Source of the DNA: Enoplolaimus lenunculus
Taxonomy: Eukaryota; Nematoda; Enoplea; Enoplida; Thoracostomopsidae
DNA: 64,000 bases
Direction: 5' to 3'
NCBI GenBank assembly: GCA_030248215.1
Contig: JASANG010000036.1
Location: 62,001 to 126,000 of the forward strand
Shown: in pieces, positions 24,518 through 38,572 of the stretch
Layout of the letters: every line of letters starts with the position of its first letter
How positions within the stretch are numbered: the stretch's first letter is position 1
Position numbers and translations under genes: made by a program
Notes under the pieces: model-generated
Database searches by the model: none
What the model saw: the letters and a program-made list of their open reading frames with translations, nothing else
Told to the model about the DNA's origin: nothing

Positions 24518-27500
24518 CTAAAACAAAAAAGAAAGTAATGTTCCGGTAACAAAATTTGTGCCCATACCGATACGAGCACCTATTGTTTATTATAGATTTT
24601 GCTGACGCCGAACGGATACCGATATTCCACTCAGTACATGATGCCTAATGAAGAGCTAGGATTACTACATTACTTAGCTAAGCATAAACGCGAAGATTTA
24701 AATCTCGACAATCATATACAACTATTATACCATAAGTATGTTTATATTATTAATTTCAAATAATTTTTTCAAATACAAAGACAAGAGAAAGCACAGCTTC
24801 TATGATCAGACTCATTTCTATATGCCAGAAACTGAAATTGAAAACATTCCAATTTACTGCTAAGTGCGAAAAAGGTATCGCTAATCTTTTTGCACTGCGA
24901 ATACCGATAGTCAAAAAAGTGCCAATTATTGCTGATTAGTGTCCCTGGGGCCAGAATTTTTCCGAAAACGGGGTGCAAACGTGGTCCCGGTACTGAAGCC
25001 GTGGCCGGTACCAACCAGCCAACCAGGGCCGATGAAAATTTTGTAATAATGTATTTTGTCTTATCAAAATAGCCGTTTACTGCAAAATAAACAAGTTTTT
25101 GTTGAAAAATAAAAGTTGAGTAAAACCAAGGTTTGTTATATATTTAAAATACTACGCATTATAACGTAAAAATAAATACAAATAAATAGGCTGTAGAGTT
25201 TTTGCACTGCCGTGATCAGCTCTCAAGGACACTTCAAGTCAAGTAAAGATTAAATCTAGGGATAATACTCCCATGGCATTTCCACAACCTATCGAAAGCC
25301 CTGAGTTTTATAGTCCACGGCTACTGCTGGGGCCAGCATGTTATTTTCCTGGACCTAACCGGGGCAAGTTATCATATACGATTTTTCATTGACTCGCATT
25401 CAAAACAATCCTATCAAGCTCAGTTCTTGTTTCCTGGCCGTGAGGCAACTCTACTGTCTATTTACAAGGATTATCCAAATATAAAAAACCAGAGCCAGAT
25501 ACTTCATTGCAAATTTCAAAAAACAGTTACCGAAATCTAATTATGCTGATTTAGTTCTACTTGCTATATGTTATAATTTTGTTTCCGCATGGGTCTTAAT
25601 ATTAACTGGGCTTCTCGCTTCTCCCAAAAGTTATATTTATCATTTCGAACAAAACTCGCAGCCAAATATTGTGATTTTGGGTATAAATATTAGTATAATA
25701 CGCAAGAATATAAGACATGCTTGTTCATTATGGCCCTTGCAATATGTATTATAATTTGGGCAGCCTTGGTTACGACGGTTTTAAGTTCTGAGTGTTTGAA
25801 GCTGAAAATGACTCGCGTTCTCACGAGGTTTCGATCCAATAATTCGTGGCCGACAGATTCTCACATATTTGTTTTATTTGCATACATATCCGGTTCCACA
25901 ACCTAAAAACACAACACCAATTATAAACAGCCATATTAGAAACATCACCATAACATTCCAGAATCGTCAGTATCGACACAGCTCTTGCTAAATGATTACG
26001 CTAAAAATCACCCAAAACTGCAATAAAACTATTCGACACAACCACACGCGGCCTAGCACAAAATCACTTGCGTCTCAGCCGCCACGAGTAGATTTAAAGT
26101 GTCCAGCGCCTTTAAGCAACGCCTAAGCCTAAGTTAAGTTCCAAGAAAGACCAGGTGGAGCCAAGGCCTCCGATAAGGGGGTGGTTTAGGATTTGATTTA
26201 GATTTACGTAGTTTCACTATATAATTTGAAATATAATGGAAGGAGCGGAGCCACCTATAAGTTTGAAGCATAAAAACGCAAAGACCCTTCAATGGATTGC
26301 GAGCCAGTGTGTCTCGGTGGCGGCGCGCTAGACAGAACCTGCCGGCCAGCGTTGTGAGATGTTCGTAAGAACGCCACTCATTTTCAGCTGTAAACACTCA
26401 GAACGCCAAACCGTTTCACTCTACTCTACCCAACTTATGACATGGTGACTACGATGGGACGCAATGATACAGCCGCACACATCGAATCCAACGCAGCGTA
26501 CAGTATGTATGCTATACGGCAGCATACGGTCGGCAATAGTCGACAATAGAAGCAGTCGGAGAAGCGTGCTGCGCTGCGTAGCTGTAGAGCGCTCGCCTGA
26601 GGATATAAGTCTTTGCTTTAAAATCACTTTGTATGCCTGCTTTTTCAGCTGCTTCCAACAATAGAAGCAGTTGGGAAGGCGGGCCAGGCGCAGTGGTAAC
26701 AGCGTCTGCATGACACGCAAAAGGTCGCTACTTCGAAACCACTCGTAGGCCGCTTTTTCAGCTGCTTAGTAAAAGGTCTGAAGTTCCGATTCCTACCTAG
26801 ACTGACACTGCTTAATAAAAAGGTATAAAGTTTCCGATCGTCCTACCTAGACTACAGGGTTCAACCGGAATTCCTGTTCCAAACGCCAGCAAAAATTCAG
26901 TTCATCTTGCTGTTAATACATTCAAAAATGCATGTACCGGAGTTTTTAGTTTTGCGGCAAGCTATTTATAATCATCTAAATATTAAATGCTTATTTCTAA
27001 ATGAGTGTTGTGATATAGGGAAGGCCTATTACATGCTGGTAGCGTTGGTTAAAATCAGTCAACAAGAAGGCAATAACCTTGTGCGGGGGCGTGAAGGCAA
27101 AAGGAAAGAAACTGAAATTTATGCAAAACACTGAAAAGCGATATTTTAGCTAAATGTTGTTGTTAGGTCTGAAGTTGTAATCGATATAAAACAGTCGTGT
27201 TTAATGTTTAAAATGGTTTGCTTTAATACGTTCTGTTACAGTTTCTTGTTATTCGGATTTTATCAAGGTTTTCGCAACGAACATAAGATTCAGTCAGTAG
27301 TTCTCTGTGGTATTTGCAATATAGTTATTCATATGTGGGCGATCTTTTCATATTGTTTCGGACGCGGTGCGCTGGGCGCCGGTGTTCCCGTTGTCTAACA
27401 GTGTGTCCAGCAGGGTCGCCGCCATTTTCACAATATTCAAAGATTTGCTCTATATACCTGGTAAAATGTAAATTTTCTTATTAATAAATAAATCAGAGTT

Positions 27501-28617
27501 CTTATTTTCGCTGTGGTCCACCGGTTTAGAACCTCGCGTTGTCGGCATCTCTCTATGTAGTGCAATTACCAATATACTTAAGTACAGCACTAAAACTATT
27601 AAAAACATAAAGGCAAAAACGACTTCGGGCTGATAAGATATACAAAAAAATGCTAGCTACTTTAACAATGCGAAAACGATTTGAAAATAGCCAAGTAAAT
27701 ACGAGATAAAAATTGAAGAGCCCCATTTTTAAATTCTCCCCACCATAGCCGCTGAAACAAAAGGGTGTGGCCCCACAAACTCCGAGGGGGGCCCAGGGCA
27801 AATGTGGATACAGAATTTGCCAACGATTGATCTAAGGTTGTCCGAGCTCATGCTCGTGTTTCATAGCTGTGCGGACACTCTTACAAAAAACTTTCACACA
27901 AAAGATGCACAAAATCATGGACTATAAAGTGAAGCCAGCTTTAAAATGAATCAAACTTAACACACTGAAACCTCACTTGAAAACTTATTTTGCCACCTTC
28001 TTTATTTCGTTTCATGAGTTACCTTATCCAGGCCAATGTTTTAAGTATAAAATTTTGTTTTACGAACAATTAAGACAAATATTTCTGAACTATAAGGGAC
28101 ACATTTCGCTGAGAAAACGCAGTTTTCCATGGAAACGGCTATGAAATTAGGGCTGAAGTTTAACCAAATACCCTTATTTTACAACCTAAGATACGTCCAA
28201 AACAGAAACTTAGGTTGGGTGGAGCCTATGTTCAACCCGAAATGTTTGACATTCGATTATAGATACTTAAGAATAAACGGAGCAACACTTTTTACTTACA
28301 TAATCAAAAAATTAATTCTTGAATAAAAGACAACTATTTCTTGAAAGAAAGAAATTTGTGTCTTATAAATTGGCAGTAGCGATTTTTTAATACAAGACAT
28401 TTATGGTTTAAACATTTAAGAAGCAAATTTCTGAACTGTTTAGTGCTATTAATATTCGAAATACAAGACATTTATGTCCTGAAAATATAAAGAAAGTAGC
28501 AGTCTTGAAATTTTAAGATAATATATTTTGTGTCTAATCCTAATCGTAGAATACGCTTAAATGCCAAAAATTAATACTCCAATGATGCCTGGCAGTAAAA
28601 CCGGATGCCTATATTAA
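24518..28617. other. Intergenic or 5' intron sequence, no exon found
   Basis: The missing first exon of RNASEH2B may lie here or further right. Seen: fragments of the GATGTGCCGAT and CCGGGGCC families (24550-25400), tRNA-like sequence near 26500-26760, a GGAATTCCTGTTCC-type MITE start near 26867, and otherwise unremarkable AT-rich DNA. Confidence 0.4.
26500..26760 (+). repeat. tRNA-derived SINE-like sequence
   Basis: Contains GGCGCAGTGGTAACAGCG (A-box-like) followed by GGTCGCTACTTCGAAACC (B-box-like) and a second A-box-like block, TAGAGCGCTCGCCTGAGG, upstream. Repeated CTTTTTCAGCTGCTT blocks suggest a composite repeat rather than a tRNA gene. Confidence 0.4.
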
Positions 28618-29413
28618 CCAGTCGTAGTGGGACTACATTTATTGAGCGAAGCTCGAACGCACGTAAGCAATTAAGCTAATATGCAAATTAGTTATTAGCT
28701 AACTAGTCAATTATCGGTTTCGGAGGTTTGTAAACAATTTATTCAGATTCTTCGCACTCAAAAACCTTCAGTAAGCCCTAATAATTATTGAAATAATTTA
28801 AAAAGTCCTAATTTTTCTTGTCAATTAAGCTAATATGCAAATTAGCTATTAGCTAACTATTCAATTATCGGTTTTGGATGTTTGTAAACTATTTATTCAA
28901 ATTCCTCGCACCAAAAACCCTTTAGTGCTGAAATTATATTGCTTTTAACCTTAATAATTAGTGAAATATTGCAAAAAGTCCTAATTTAGGCTTATAAACT
29001 ATGCTAATATGCAAATTATCTATAAGGTAACTGCTCAATTATCGGTTCTGGAGGTTTGTAAACAGTCTACGCAGATTTCTCGCACCCAAAAACCTTCTAA
29101 TGCTAAAATTGATTGCTTCTGACTGTAATAATTAGTGAAATATTGTGGAAAGTCCTAATTTAGGCTTAATTAATTATGTAAATTAGCCTGTAGCTAATAA
29201 ACGGCTTAAAATTTTATAACCCTAATGCGAGGTTAACACCCCAGAATAATTGGCTTTCAAACAAAAAAGTTTATCAAAATCGGTTCAGCCGTTCCTGAGA
29301 TTCTTTTCGGACGGACAGTCGGACAGACGGACATCCACCTTTCGACCCCCAAGTACAAAACATAAAACGCTTCGCGAAACTCCGAGCTTCGCTCGGAGTT
29401 TCGCTTCGCTCAA
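28618..29413 (+). mobile_element. Helentron/HINE-like repeat, full length
   Basis: Begins CCAGTCGTAGTGGGACTACA plus TTGAGCGAAGCTCG; contains about four ~170 bp tandem units; ends with a hairpin AAACTCCGAGC/GCTCGGAGTTT and the terminal CGCTTCGCTCAA. Flanks read ...TTAA|TAACAT, an A|T junction without duplication. Helitron-type insertion, non-autonomous. Confidence 0.6.
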
Positions 29414-29677
29414 TAACATGGCCCAATTTTGAAGCATTTACACATAACGCAAACCATTTTAAATGTCTCATGATGGATTTTAGTTCTGCAGATGGCAAGA
29501 TTTCAGGCACATATCTTGAGTTCAATACACATCTCCGTTTGTAAATGGGCACCCATTAACAAGCGCACTCCGATGTGCAACGCACCTATTCGTGCATCCG
29601 TCACCGCAATCGTAACCATACAGTCTTTTGTTAACCGCAACTAAAACAAACCGCAACTGTAGCATCACGGTGGTTAT

Positions 29678-31335
29678 GGCCCATGTTACTTTCAGGGGAG
29701 TCCCGTTTTCCCGCGGGACAGCAATAGTATCGGAGATCAACATTTGCTACTTTTGTTTGTGCATACACGAAGATTATTAAACTTTGCTGTTTATTTGTGC
29801 GTTAGTTAGAAGATCGCTTAGTGCGGGGGGCTTGGGTGGCGGCCGCCCTTATTCTGGTTAGGGTTCTTCCAGATGCGGGGGTGCAGGGGGGCGGCAGCCC
29901 ACCTGATAACATCAATCTCAACAAAAAATATTGTTGTCTCGTTTTCGGATTTTCCTGCGGGAATATAGAGCAACCCCATTTGCCCGTTTCTCAAAGAAAA
30001 CATATGGTTACAGTGGCGTCCACACGGGTGCATTGGGTGGCGTTACCATGAAATTTGGCTGGTTCCCCACTCCCGAAGAGACTCCGGCCTGATATTGTGA
30101 TTAAAAATTAATTTTTCGATTTATTCCGCATCCCCTCGTTCAGAACTTTTCAGTTCTACCCGTGTTTTGAACGAAAAATAAATCGCACTGTTTTGTAAAA
30201 GGTAAAATGGAGTGATATGCAAGTCAGCTGTGGCTGCCAGAGCCGAATTATGTACAGAGGGGAGTGACAGGTGGTGCAACCCCAACTACGAAAATCTTCG
30301 TTCCCCTTCCCGATCAAACAAGTTTTGTGTCTTGTTTTTCCATTTGCCTGAAACAAACCTGTCCCGTTTTCCCGTTTTTCCGGCAAAAAATTGCAGCTAT
30401 CCCGTTTTCCCATTTGCCCGAAACAGGCCTGTCTCACTGTCCCATTTTCCCAACGAAAATTTGCAGCTGTCCCGTTTTCTGTTTGCCCGAAACAAACCTG
30501 TCCCGTTTTGCCAGTTAAAAATTACAGCTGTCCCGTTTTCCCATTTGCCGAAACAGCCTTGTCTCATTGTCCCGTTTTTCCAGCGAAAATCTGCAGCTGT
30601 CCCGTTTTCCCATTTGCCCGAAACAAACATGTCCCGTTTTCCCATTTGCCCGAAACAAACATGTCCCGTTTTCCCATAATTTGCAGACGTCCGTTTTCCC
30701 ATTTGCAACAACAAACCTGTCCTGTTTTCCCAGTGAACACTTGCAGCTGTCCCATTTTCCATTTGCCGAAACAAACCTGTCTTGTTTTCATAGCGAAAAA
30801 TTGTTCTGTCCCTGTTTTCCCAATTGCCCAAAACAGGCCTGTCCCATAGTCCCGTTTTCCCAGCGAAAATTTGCAGCTGTCCCGTTTTCCCAGTCGCCCG
30901 AAGCAAACCTCTCCAGTTTTTGTGTTTTCCCGGCGAAACATTGTAGCTGTCCTGTTTTCCAATCTTCCCGAAACAGGCCTGTCCCATTGTCCCGTTTTCC
31001 AGTGAAAATTTGCAACTGTCCCGTTTTTTCCATTTGGCCGACACAAACCTGTCCCGTTTTCCAGCTTTCCCATCGAAAATTTGCAACTGTCCCGTTTTCC
31101 CCTTTGCCCGAAACAAACCCTGTTCAGTTTTTCCAGCGAAAAATTGTAGTTATCCCGTTTTCTCAGCCCGAATCAAACATGTCTCGTTTTCCCTACAAAA
31201 AATTGCAGCTGTCCCGTTTTCCCATTAGCCCGAAACAGGCCTGTCCCACTGTCCCGTTTTACCAGCGAAAATTTGCAGTTGTCCCGTTTTCCCATTTGCC
31301 CGATACACACCTGTCCCGTTTTCCTGGCAATCAAA
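29678..31335 (+). mobile_element. GGCC-ended element with a large minisatellite core
   Basis: Left end GGCCCATGTTACTTTCAGG, then GTCCCGTTTTCCCGCGGGAC, as in the element at 61272-61907. From about 30338 to 31330 follows an array of roughly 30-32 bp half-units (TGTCCCGTTTTCCCATTTGC and CGAAACAAACC types). No matching right terminal repeat was found, so the right border is approximate. The open frames of up to 289 codons inside are repeat artefacts. Confidence 0.55.
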
Positions 31336-31418
31336 CTATTCAAACTACTATTACATTTTACTTCAGAGCTCGTCCTGTAATGAACCGCCTGCAGCAACGT
31401 CCTGCAGAATTGATAGTC

Positions 31419-31515
31419 AGGGTTGCACTATACTAAACATCCGGCTCCGTCCGTCACCGTCCGTCACCATACGTACGTTTGCGCCATACGTTAACAAACA
31501 GTAAAGCGCAACCCT
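31419..31515. mobile_element. Short hairpin MITE, AGGGTTGC ends
   Basis: Starts AGGGTTGCACTATAC and ends AAGCGCAACCCT, with a GTCCGTCACC direct repeat inside. Similar tiny elements lie at 41639 and 48688. Confidence 0.5.
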
Positions 31516-34500
31516 AAGTGTTTTGAGTAACGTTGTTAGGATTTGTGCATTGCTTAAGAGTTTAATGGCAGCTAGGGTTACAGTACACTGTTACTGATTC
31601 ATCCACTGCAAAAAACAGTTGATAAGCCTACGACATCAAAAGCTGGCTCATTTAAAGATCATGTTTCGGAACGTTTTTCTACGGGACTGCAATATAGTAA
31701 ACGCTTTAAGCTTTACACTATTTTGGCTTCAGCTTAGGCTTAGGCTTAGGAATACTCTCAACTTACGCTTAGGTTTAGACTTAATAGCATGATTAAACGA
31801 CTGTAACAGCCCTGTTCTATACATTGGTCCGAAAATGTATGCCTATACTCGGTTATAGAGCAACATATACCGTAAATATCAATTGATTTTATAGCTAGGG
31901 GCTAGTCAATATATCGTTTGAGAGGGCGTTTTGTATAATTTCGCTCATAGGTTAATTTGTGCTTTCAAACAGGAAGCTTAAGGTTTTATAGTACGTATTT
32001 GAGTGCTCTAAAATCACGTGTATGTTTTAAAACTCAAGCGAGCGGCCAATTTTTTGTACTTTTGTCAACGTAGGATCATTTCGGAAGGGCAATCATGAAG
32101 TAACTGCTGAAAGGAAATAGGAAAATCTCAATTTTACGAATTTCTATAGCAAGTTCGCTTTGTCTGTGTAGAAGTATTCAAAGAAGCAGGCATGGGTAGG
32201 GTGGCGAAAATAAACAAGTGCAAGAATGCATATTTCCAAGGTTGGTTTTTTCAGAAAAAATGAATCGACTGCAAAAAACGAAAAAATTTAAAATAATGTA
32301 CTCATGCTTCCGCAAGCACAAAAATGTTGATGGATGATTTGTCTATTGATAAAGTGACATTGGGAGAATTAAGTATCAGCATTTGATAACACATGATGCT
32401 AAGCATAGTGCCCACCATACATACCTGTCATATACCTAAAAAGTGCGTATACCTATGCTTACCTATTAATTGTTTACTATATGTACCTCAACTTTCACAA
32501 CCGGAACTAAAATTGAACTGTTTGCCGGAACAAGAACTGGAGTTTAAGTAATTTTCAATACCGAATTACTGTTATACTTTTTTGTGACCTCGTTATCGCT
32601 TGAGATACCATGCACAGAGCGCGGCAATTTACCGTTATTTACATACAGAGAGAAAGTTTGGATTTGTGGTCCGGGATGGCCGCCTAAAAGAGGTGGGGAG
32701 TGTTGGTATATATAGTGTAGCATGTGATGTGCATAGTGTGTGTAATATAACTCATACATACATATGCATGTGCACGTATACTGTTTCAGAAAATCATAAT
32801 ATCGGTCGAGTGGTCTAATGTGTAGCAGCGCCCTTGACTCTTGTAACAATGCAGATTGTCAGAACCGTATGGTCGGGACGACTCCTTTCCACGAAGTACA
32901 CACTGCGAATATACTTGCGTCTATGTAATTTCTCTGAAAAATATGGCCTCGTCAAGAACCGAACCACGAATCTCTGGTTTACTAGTCAAGCTGCCGGTAT
33001 TATAATTTTGTTTAGTACTACGTATATATGCACATGGCATACATTTGCCTTAACAATACAAACACTGGTCGGTAGAATTAAATAATACCTTAGCTGTGGG
33101 CGAGGAGTTTGGCCACACCTGCGTTTGAAAGGTGTGTGTTAGAATTCGGGAACCTGGACGTGCGTATATATGGTGCAGGATGAGGGGAATAATTGTGTCA
33201 GTAGTATGGTTCCTGAGTGAAAATAGCATGCAGTTGCGTATTTGTCACTTAAGATGCACTGATATACGCGGGCGTGTGAAATATTTATAACATTCTAACT
33301 CACTAATTAGTGAAAAAATACCATATTGGCAAAGAACCGGCAATTTTTTTCCAGTGCCAATGCAGATATTCTCAAAAAGTGCCGGTATTACCGATACCGA
33401 TGTCCATTAGTCGGCATATAAATAGAGCCAAAACACTTATGACAACATATTTCGCTGTTCTGTTGCCTCACATTCCGTATTACATCAAATTTCACCTAAA
33501 AGTTTGGCAAACAAACTTCCGTTGTCCAAATAATTTATTTCTATTAGGAAATTTATCATAATTCTGTCAAATTTGTAAACAACTTGCTTTTATATGTATC
33601 AATCACGGAAGATGGAGAACTAACTTGGCGTTTTGCGGCATGCTGGAGTAGCTGTGTTTCTTCAAAATCATGACATTTAAGTTGACATGTGCGGTTTACG
33701 GTTTCGTTGGAGTCGGTACCAAACGGAAAAATCAAACAAAAAGTAACGCGATTAATTTGAAACGCATCGCAAGTGACTATACTAAGACTAAGTAAAAAGT
33801 TGGTTTATGCTATAATGTTGTGCTCCATGATTACATGAATTATTGAGTCAGTGTCTATCTCTATATATAATTCTTTGATGTAAACGCCCTTGTATGAAGT
33901 AGGTATGGGAATGAATAAATGTTAATAACCGGATGTAGCCGGTTATCTACCCCCAGACGACAAAACTTAGTATTCCAGAACGTAATATATAACACATTAG
34001 TCATTTTTTCTGCTAATCCGCGATGAACACAACGCCAGCAACATAATATTGAATTATATAATTTTTTTACTGTGTGTTGCATACCGCTGATTTTATGGGT
34101 GCTGAAGTGAAATTTTGTGTTATGTTGATATATTTGCGTTTATACCTGTTACAGAGCGGCTAGACGGCTCAAACTTAAAAATGCAGCAAAAACAGTCTTT
34201 TCCCTCAAGTGAGTGGGATGTGTTCCTAATTTAGATTTTTTATCGCCGAGATTTTTTGATATTTGTCAATCGACTAAAGCATAATTTATCGCGTTGTGTG
34301 ATTCTGAATTCGTCCTAATCTAGTCTAATGGCAGTTTGTGCTGCGAAGTTATAAACGTTTAATTTTTTGTCGGAAATTTGGGTTTTTCTCGCAGCACTAT
34401 GCTTATATAATACATATAATTGTTGAAACGTACAACTCGTTTGGTGTTGATTGGGTATTATTTTGTGGGTCATACATATAACAGCATGGGTACGCATGTG

Positions 34501-35626
34501 TGTTCGTTACACGTATATATAGTTAGTATAATCTCCAGGAAGAAATGTTGCATTCCGGAAGTTTTGGGCGATTTTTGGGATTTTTTACCGGATTCGGGTT
34601 TTCGTAGTTTAAATGTCGTATCCATCGTATGTAAGATTACTTGCCTTTAACAACGAGTACTTTAAGTTTCATACTTTACCATAGATAAAGCGTACGCACA
34701 CTACGTAATATATAACATACGTACTTATATGCACGCATATATACATTGTGTTTAACATGTGTGTACGTATTCTGTGCTTTATGCAACACTGTGTGTGTTT
34801 TAAAACCCGTACGAAATTGAAACAGTTTAAACATTGTGTCAGTGTTGATTATATTTGCTGGAATCACTGGGCCGTGGTCGGTTTTATCCTACCGAGTAGG
34901 CTCGCATACACAATGGTGGTAACCTAATTTGCTATTGGTTCGTTTATCGTAACACCATTGTGGTGGTAGGTATATATGTTATATGTGTATGTGTTTAAGG
35001 TACTTACTAATGCGTATATATTGAAGTGTTTTGTTTTATTGTTGCAGGTTAGGAGTTTATGAAATAGAGTTGGCAATGTTAGGTCGAGTGCAAATACTGA
35101 TCCTAGTTCATGGTATGTGTAATGGAATTAAGCAGTAATATATGAAGTTTACCAAAGCTAAACGGTTATTTCATTTTTTAGTCAGAAGTATGACTCTATA
35201 TATACACACACCAGGATTCCAACAGCAACTACATTTCACAGGAACAAGAACCCGAATTCGAAAATTCATTGCAGCACAAAACCACAGATTTGACTATAAT
35301 GGATAATAAAATAGGCTGGTTATCAACTGTGTCTTGTTTTATATTCGCCAATTTTTTAACTTCTATGGAAACATACGTTAAAAAATTTGGAAAGTAAGAA
35401 AAATGTGCGAACAAAATTAAATGGTGTCAAATTTTTCACAATCAGACGTCCGGCTAACCAGTTATGGTCAAATAACTGAGTTGGAGCCACAGCTTTGGAA
35501 GTGCGACAAATTAGTTTTTTTGACCATAGCTAGTTTGCCAGACGTCTGATTCAGGGTGACACCAAATTAACGATTTGATCGAATCGGAATCCGAATCCGT
35601 ATTTTACATGTTGCAAATTTCAGTTA

Positions 35627-36178
35627 TTGAGCGAAGCGAAACTCCGAGCACAGCTCGGAGTTTCGCGAAGCGTTTTATGTTTTGTACTTGGGGGTCGAAA
35701 GGTGGATGCCCGTCCGTCCGTCCAAAAAGAATCTCAGGAACGGCTGAACCGGTTTTCATAAACTTTTTTCTTTGAAAGCCAATTATCCTAGGGTGTTAAC
35801 CTCGCATTGGGGTTTTAAAATTTTAGGCCGTTTATTAGCTACAGGCTAATTTGCATAATTAATTAAGCTTAAACTAGGACTTTCCACAATATTTCAGTAA
35901 TTATTACAGTTAGAAGCAATCTAATTTTAGCATTAAAGGGCTTTTGGGTGCGAGGAATCTGCGTAGACTATTTACAAACCTCCAAAACTGATAATTGAGC
36001 ATTTAGCTAATGGATAATTTGCATATTACCATAGTTTGTAAGCCTAAATTACGTAGGACTTTTCACAATATTTCACTAATTATTTGAATGAACTGTTTAC
36101 AAACATCCCAAACCGATAATTGAACAGTTAGCTAATAGTTAATTTGCATATTAGCTTAATTGACAAGACAAAACAAAC
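35627..36178 (-). mobile_element. Helentron/HINE-like repeat, reversed and truncated
   Basis: Reverse orientation: begins TTGAGCGAAGCGAAACTCCG with the terminal hairpin, then AGGAACGGCTGAACCGG and about three tandem units ending near CATATTAGCTTAATTGAC. The 5' hairpin end is absent. Confidence 0.55.
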
Positions 36179-38572
36179 AAAATTTTTTTGTTAATATAAC
36201 AAGTTATTTAAATTTTTATTGTTTGAAAAAAGTGAAAAGCATAATATCGCCAAACATTGTTGGATTCGGCTTTTGCATTCGGTTTTTCGCAACCGAATCC
36301 GAATCCGAACCACAAAAATTTCTGCCGGTTCCGAACCTTAGTTGCTACCCTGGTCTGATTGTAAAAAATTTGACGCCATTCAACTCAGCTCGGACACCTG
36401 TGTCGTGTCGAATGGTGTATAATTTTTGAAAAATTCAGGAAAGGTCGTGAGATCTTCAAACGAGCAAGAATTTCAAAATCCAATCATTTTTTAACCAAAT
36501 GCCGGCTGGGACGGGGATAACCGAAGAGGCCCGAATGTGGAGCGGTCGTGCTTTGTACAAATTGTGGGTACCATTATTAAGTCGTGCTCGGATATTAATT
36601 TGCTGTCTTTTTCATGACTACATATGTTTCATCTAGTCGTCAGTACAGCTCCTGTTCCTGTATCCGGTGGTTTGACAGTCGGTTTTGACTTAACGCATAG
36701 GGCTGAATTACTCACTGCACAATTCAAAACTGTGAACCGGACTGAAAATTTGATGTTTGACAAAGAACTAAGGAATTTGTTTGAATTTTGAGTGTTTCAT
36801 GCGCGTTGTTTTGTAAAGTTAAGTTTAGGTTCGATCAGCTAAACTGCCGATTGGCAAAGGGAAATATGCCACTACACCCACGATTATATACCTACAACTA
36901 ACCAAAATGCCGGATCAGTGTTGAGATTCATTTGGTGATGGATGCCAAACAGCAATTTATGAAATGAATATATACTAACATTAGTTGAGTTACTGTCGAA
37001 ATGGCCCGAAACAGTCTCAATTAAGGATATGGGCGAACACTCATCACAAAACATACGAAAATAGCTGCCTGTGTAGCACAGCATCCATTAAATTTCATGA
37101 CAGGGGCCCGAGGAGTTCAGCCGGCAGAATTTTCCGGGGGGGGGGGGAATTCGGTCTGCCACACTGGAAAGTGAAAAACGCAGCATGTCACCGAAATAGT
37201 ATATTTAATACTAACTGGTTATGTACAAAAAGTACGTATTATCGGGTAAAGAATCGTCAATTTTTTTGAAGTGCCGTTGCCGATATGCATGACAAGTGTC
37301 CATTATTACCGATGCCGATTAATCGACACATCCCGATTTAAAATTAAACTGAATCAGTTGTATGGCAGTTGGCGTAAATAGATGATGGTTTCAGTTTTTT
37401 TAGAGTTTTTCAATAACATCCGGCAAGTCAAGACCCCGGAACCGAAGCCAGATGTCGATTTTAGCTGAGCCGACTAGGTATCCGATCGCACCCTGGTTTA
37501 TATTATAAGTACATTACACGCATGTGTCGCACGTTGCGCATATGAAGTAAACATTGTTTTATTTTTATGCGATTGTTATCTTGATTTTTAATACACAGCA
37601 AGTTTATCTTGTAAACAAAGATTGGTACTTTTCATGCGTTCAAATTTGTTGTTGCGTGAGATTTAAGAATAAAAGAGTTCATGTCCTATTGTATAAACAC
37701 GTATATACGTATATGTTTGCTTAGGTTGTTTGACTTAAGCTTTGACTTTATTTTTTTTTCGTAGCATCGTCTGAGTTAATGCAGTGGTTGCTGGTTGCGT
37801 TTTAGCTATACAAGTCTAAGAAAGGTCTACCGGAACCACGGTTGTTTTGGCCCGTATATGTAGATGATAGAGTGTTCTAGTTTAGCGTCCACATGATATA
37901 AATGCTGATAGCAGTTGGGATCAGGGGTGCGCATATCAACGGAAGGATAAATCGGATATATATTCCGTCTTGAAATGATTGTGTAGAGACAAGCATTAAG
38001 CCGTTTTGATTTTATGACAATCTTGTAGGTCTTTGGCGACAAAAGTTTTGTTGTGTAAGGTTATGCCCTCCCGGACGTTGGGGTCCTGGCTACTGTCGAT
38101 GAATGGCGTGGCGTATATTTAGGCGTCGATGTTAGCCAACAATAACTGAAGCGTAAGGCTATAGTGGTTTGTATGGTCTGTAGACAGAGCTGTGTAGATA
38201 TGTATTTTGCGTGGTCGCATGAAGGGCTTTCGGGGGTCTCATAGTGCGTTTAGTGTCCTGGTAGTAGTGGTGCTGTTGTGATATTTGGTTTAAGCAAGCA
38301 TTAGGCAGTTGTGCTTTTCTTTTTTTTTGATATTTTTGATGAGTTGTCGGGCACATTTTAGCGGTTTATTGTGGAGTGATGCGGAAATGTTTGTTTGGTT
38401 AGGGTAAGGTGCGTTGTTTTGATTGATATTTTAAGCGCACGGTTGCCTGGTTAATGTTTTAGTGGATAGTAGTGTCAGATCAGGAATATATATTTTATAT
38501 GTATATATATGTACATATATTATATGCATATTTATATAAGTATGTTTGGCATCTGACTAAGGGTAGTACACA

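Noticed and set aside
27348-27425. Minus-strand ATG in a good context, starting MAATLLDTLLDNG
   Set aside because: Ends after 25 codons with no usable donor in a fitting phase, and it does not match the expected RNASEH2B N terminus. Could be a real start of something else, but unsupported.
30212-31436. Long open frames on both strands (up to 289 codons) with recurring FSHLPETNLSRFP-like peptides
   Set aside because: They follow the minisatellite units, are open in several frames and both strands, and lack any domain. By-product of the repeat.
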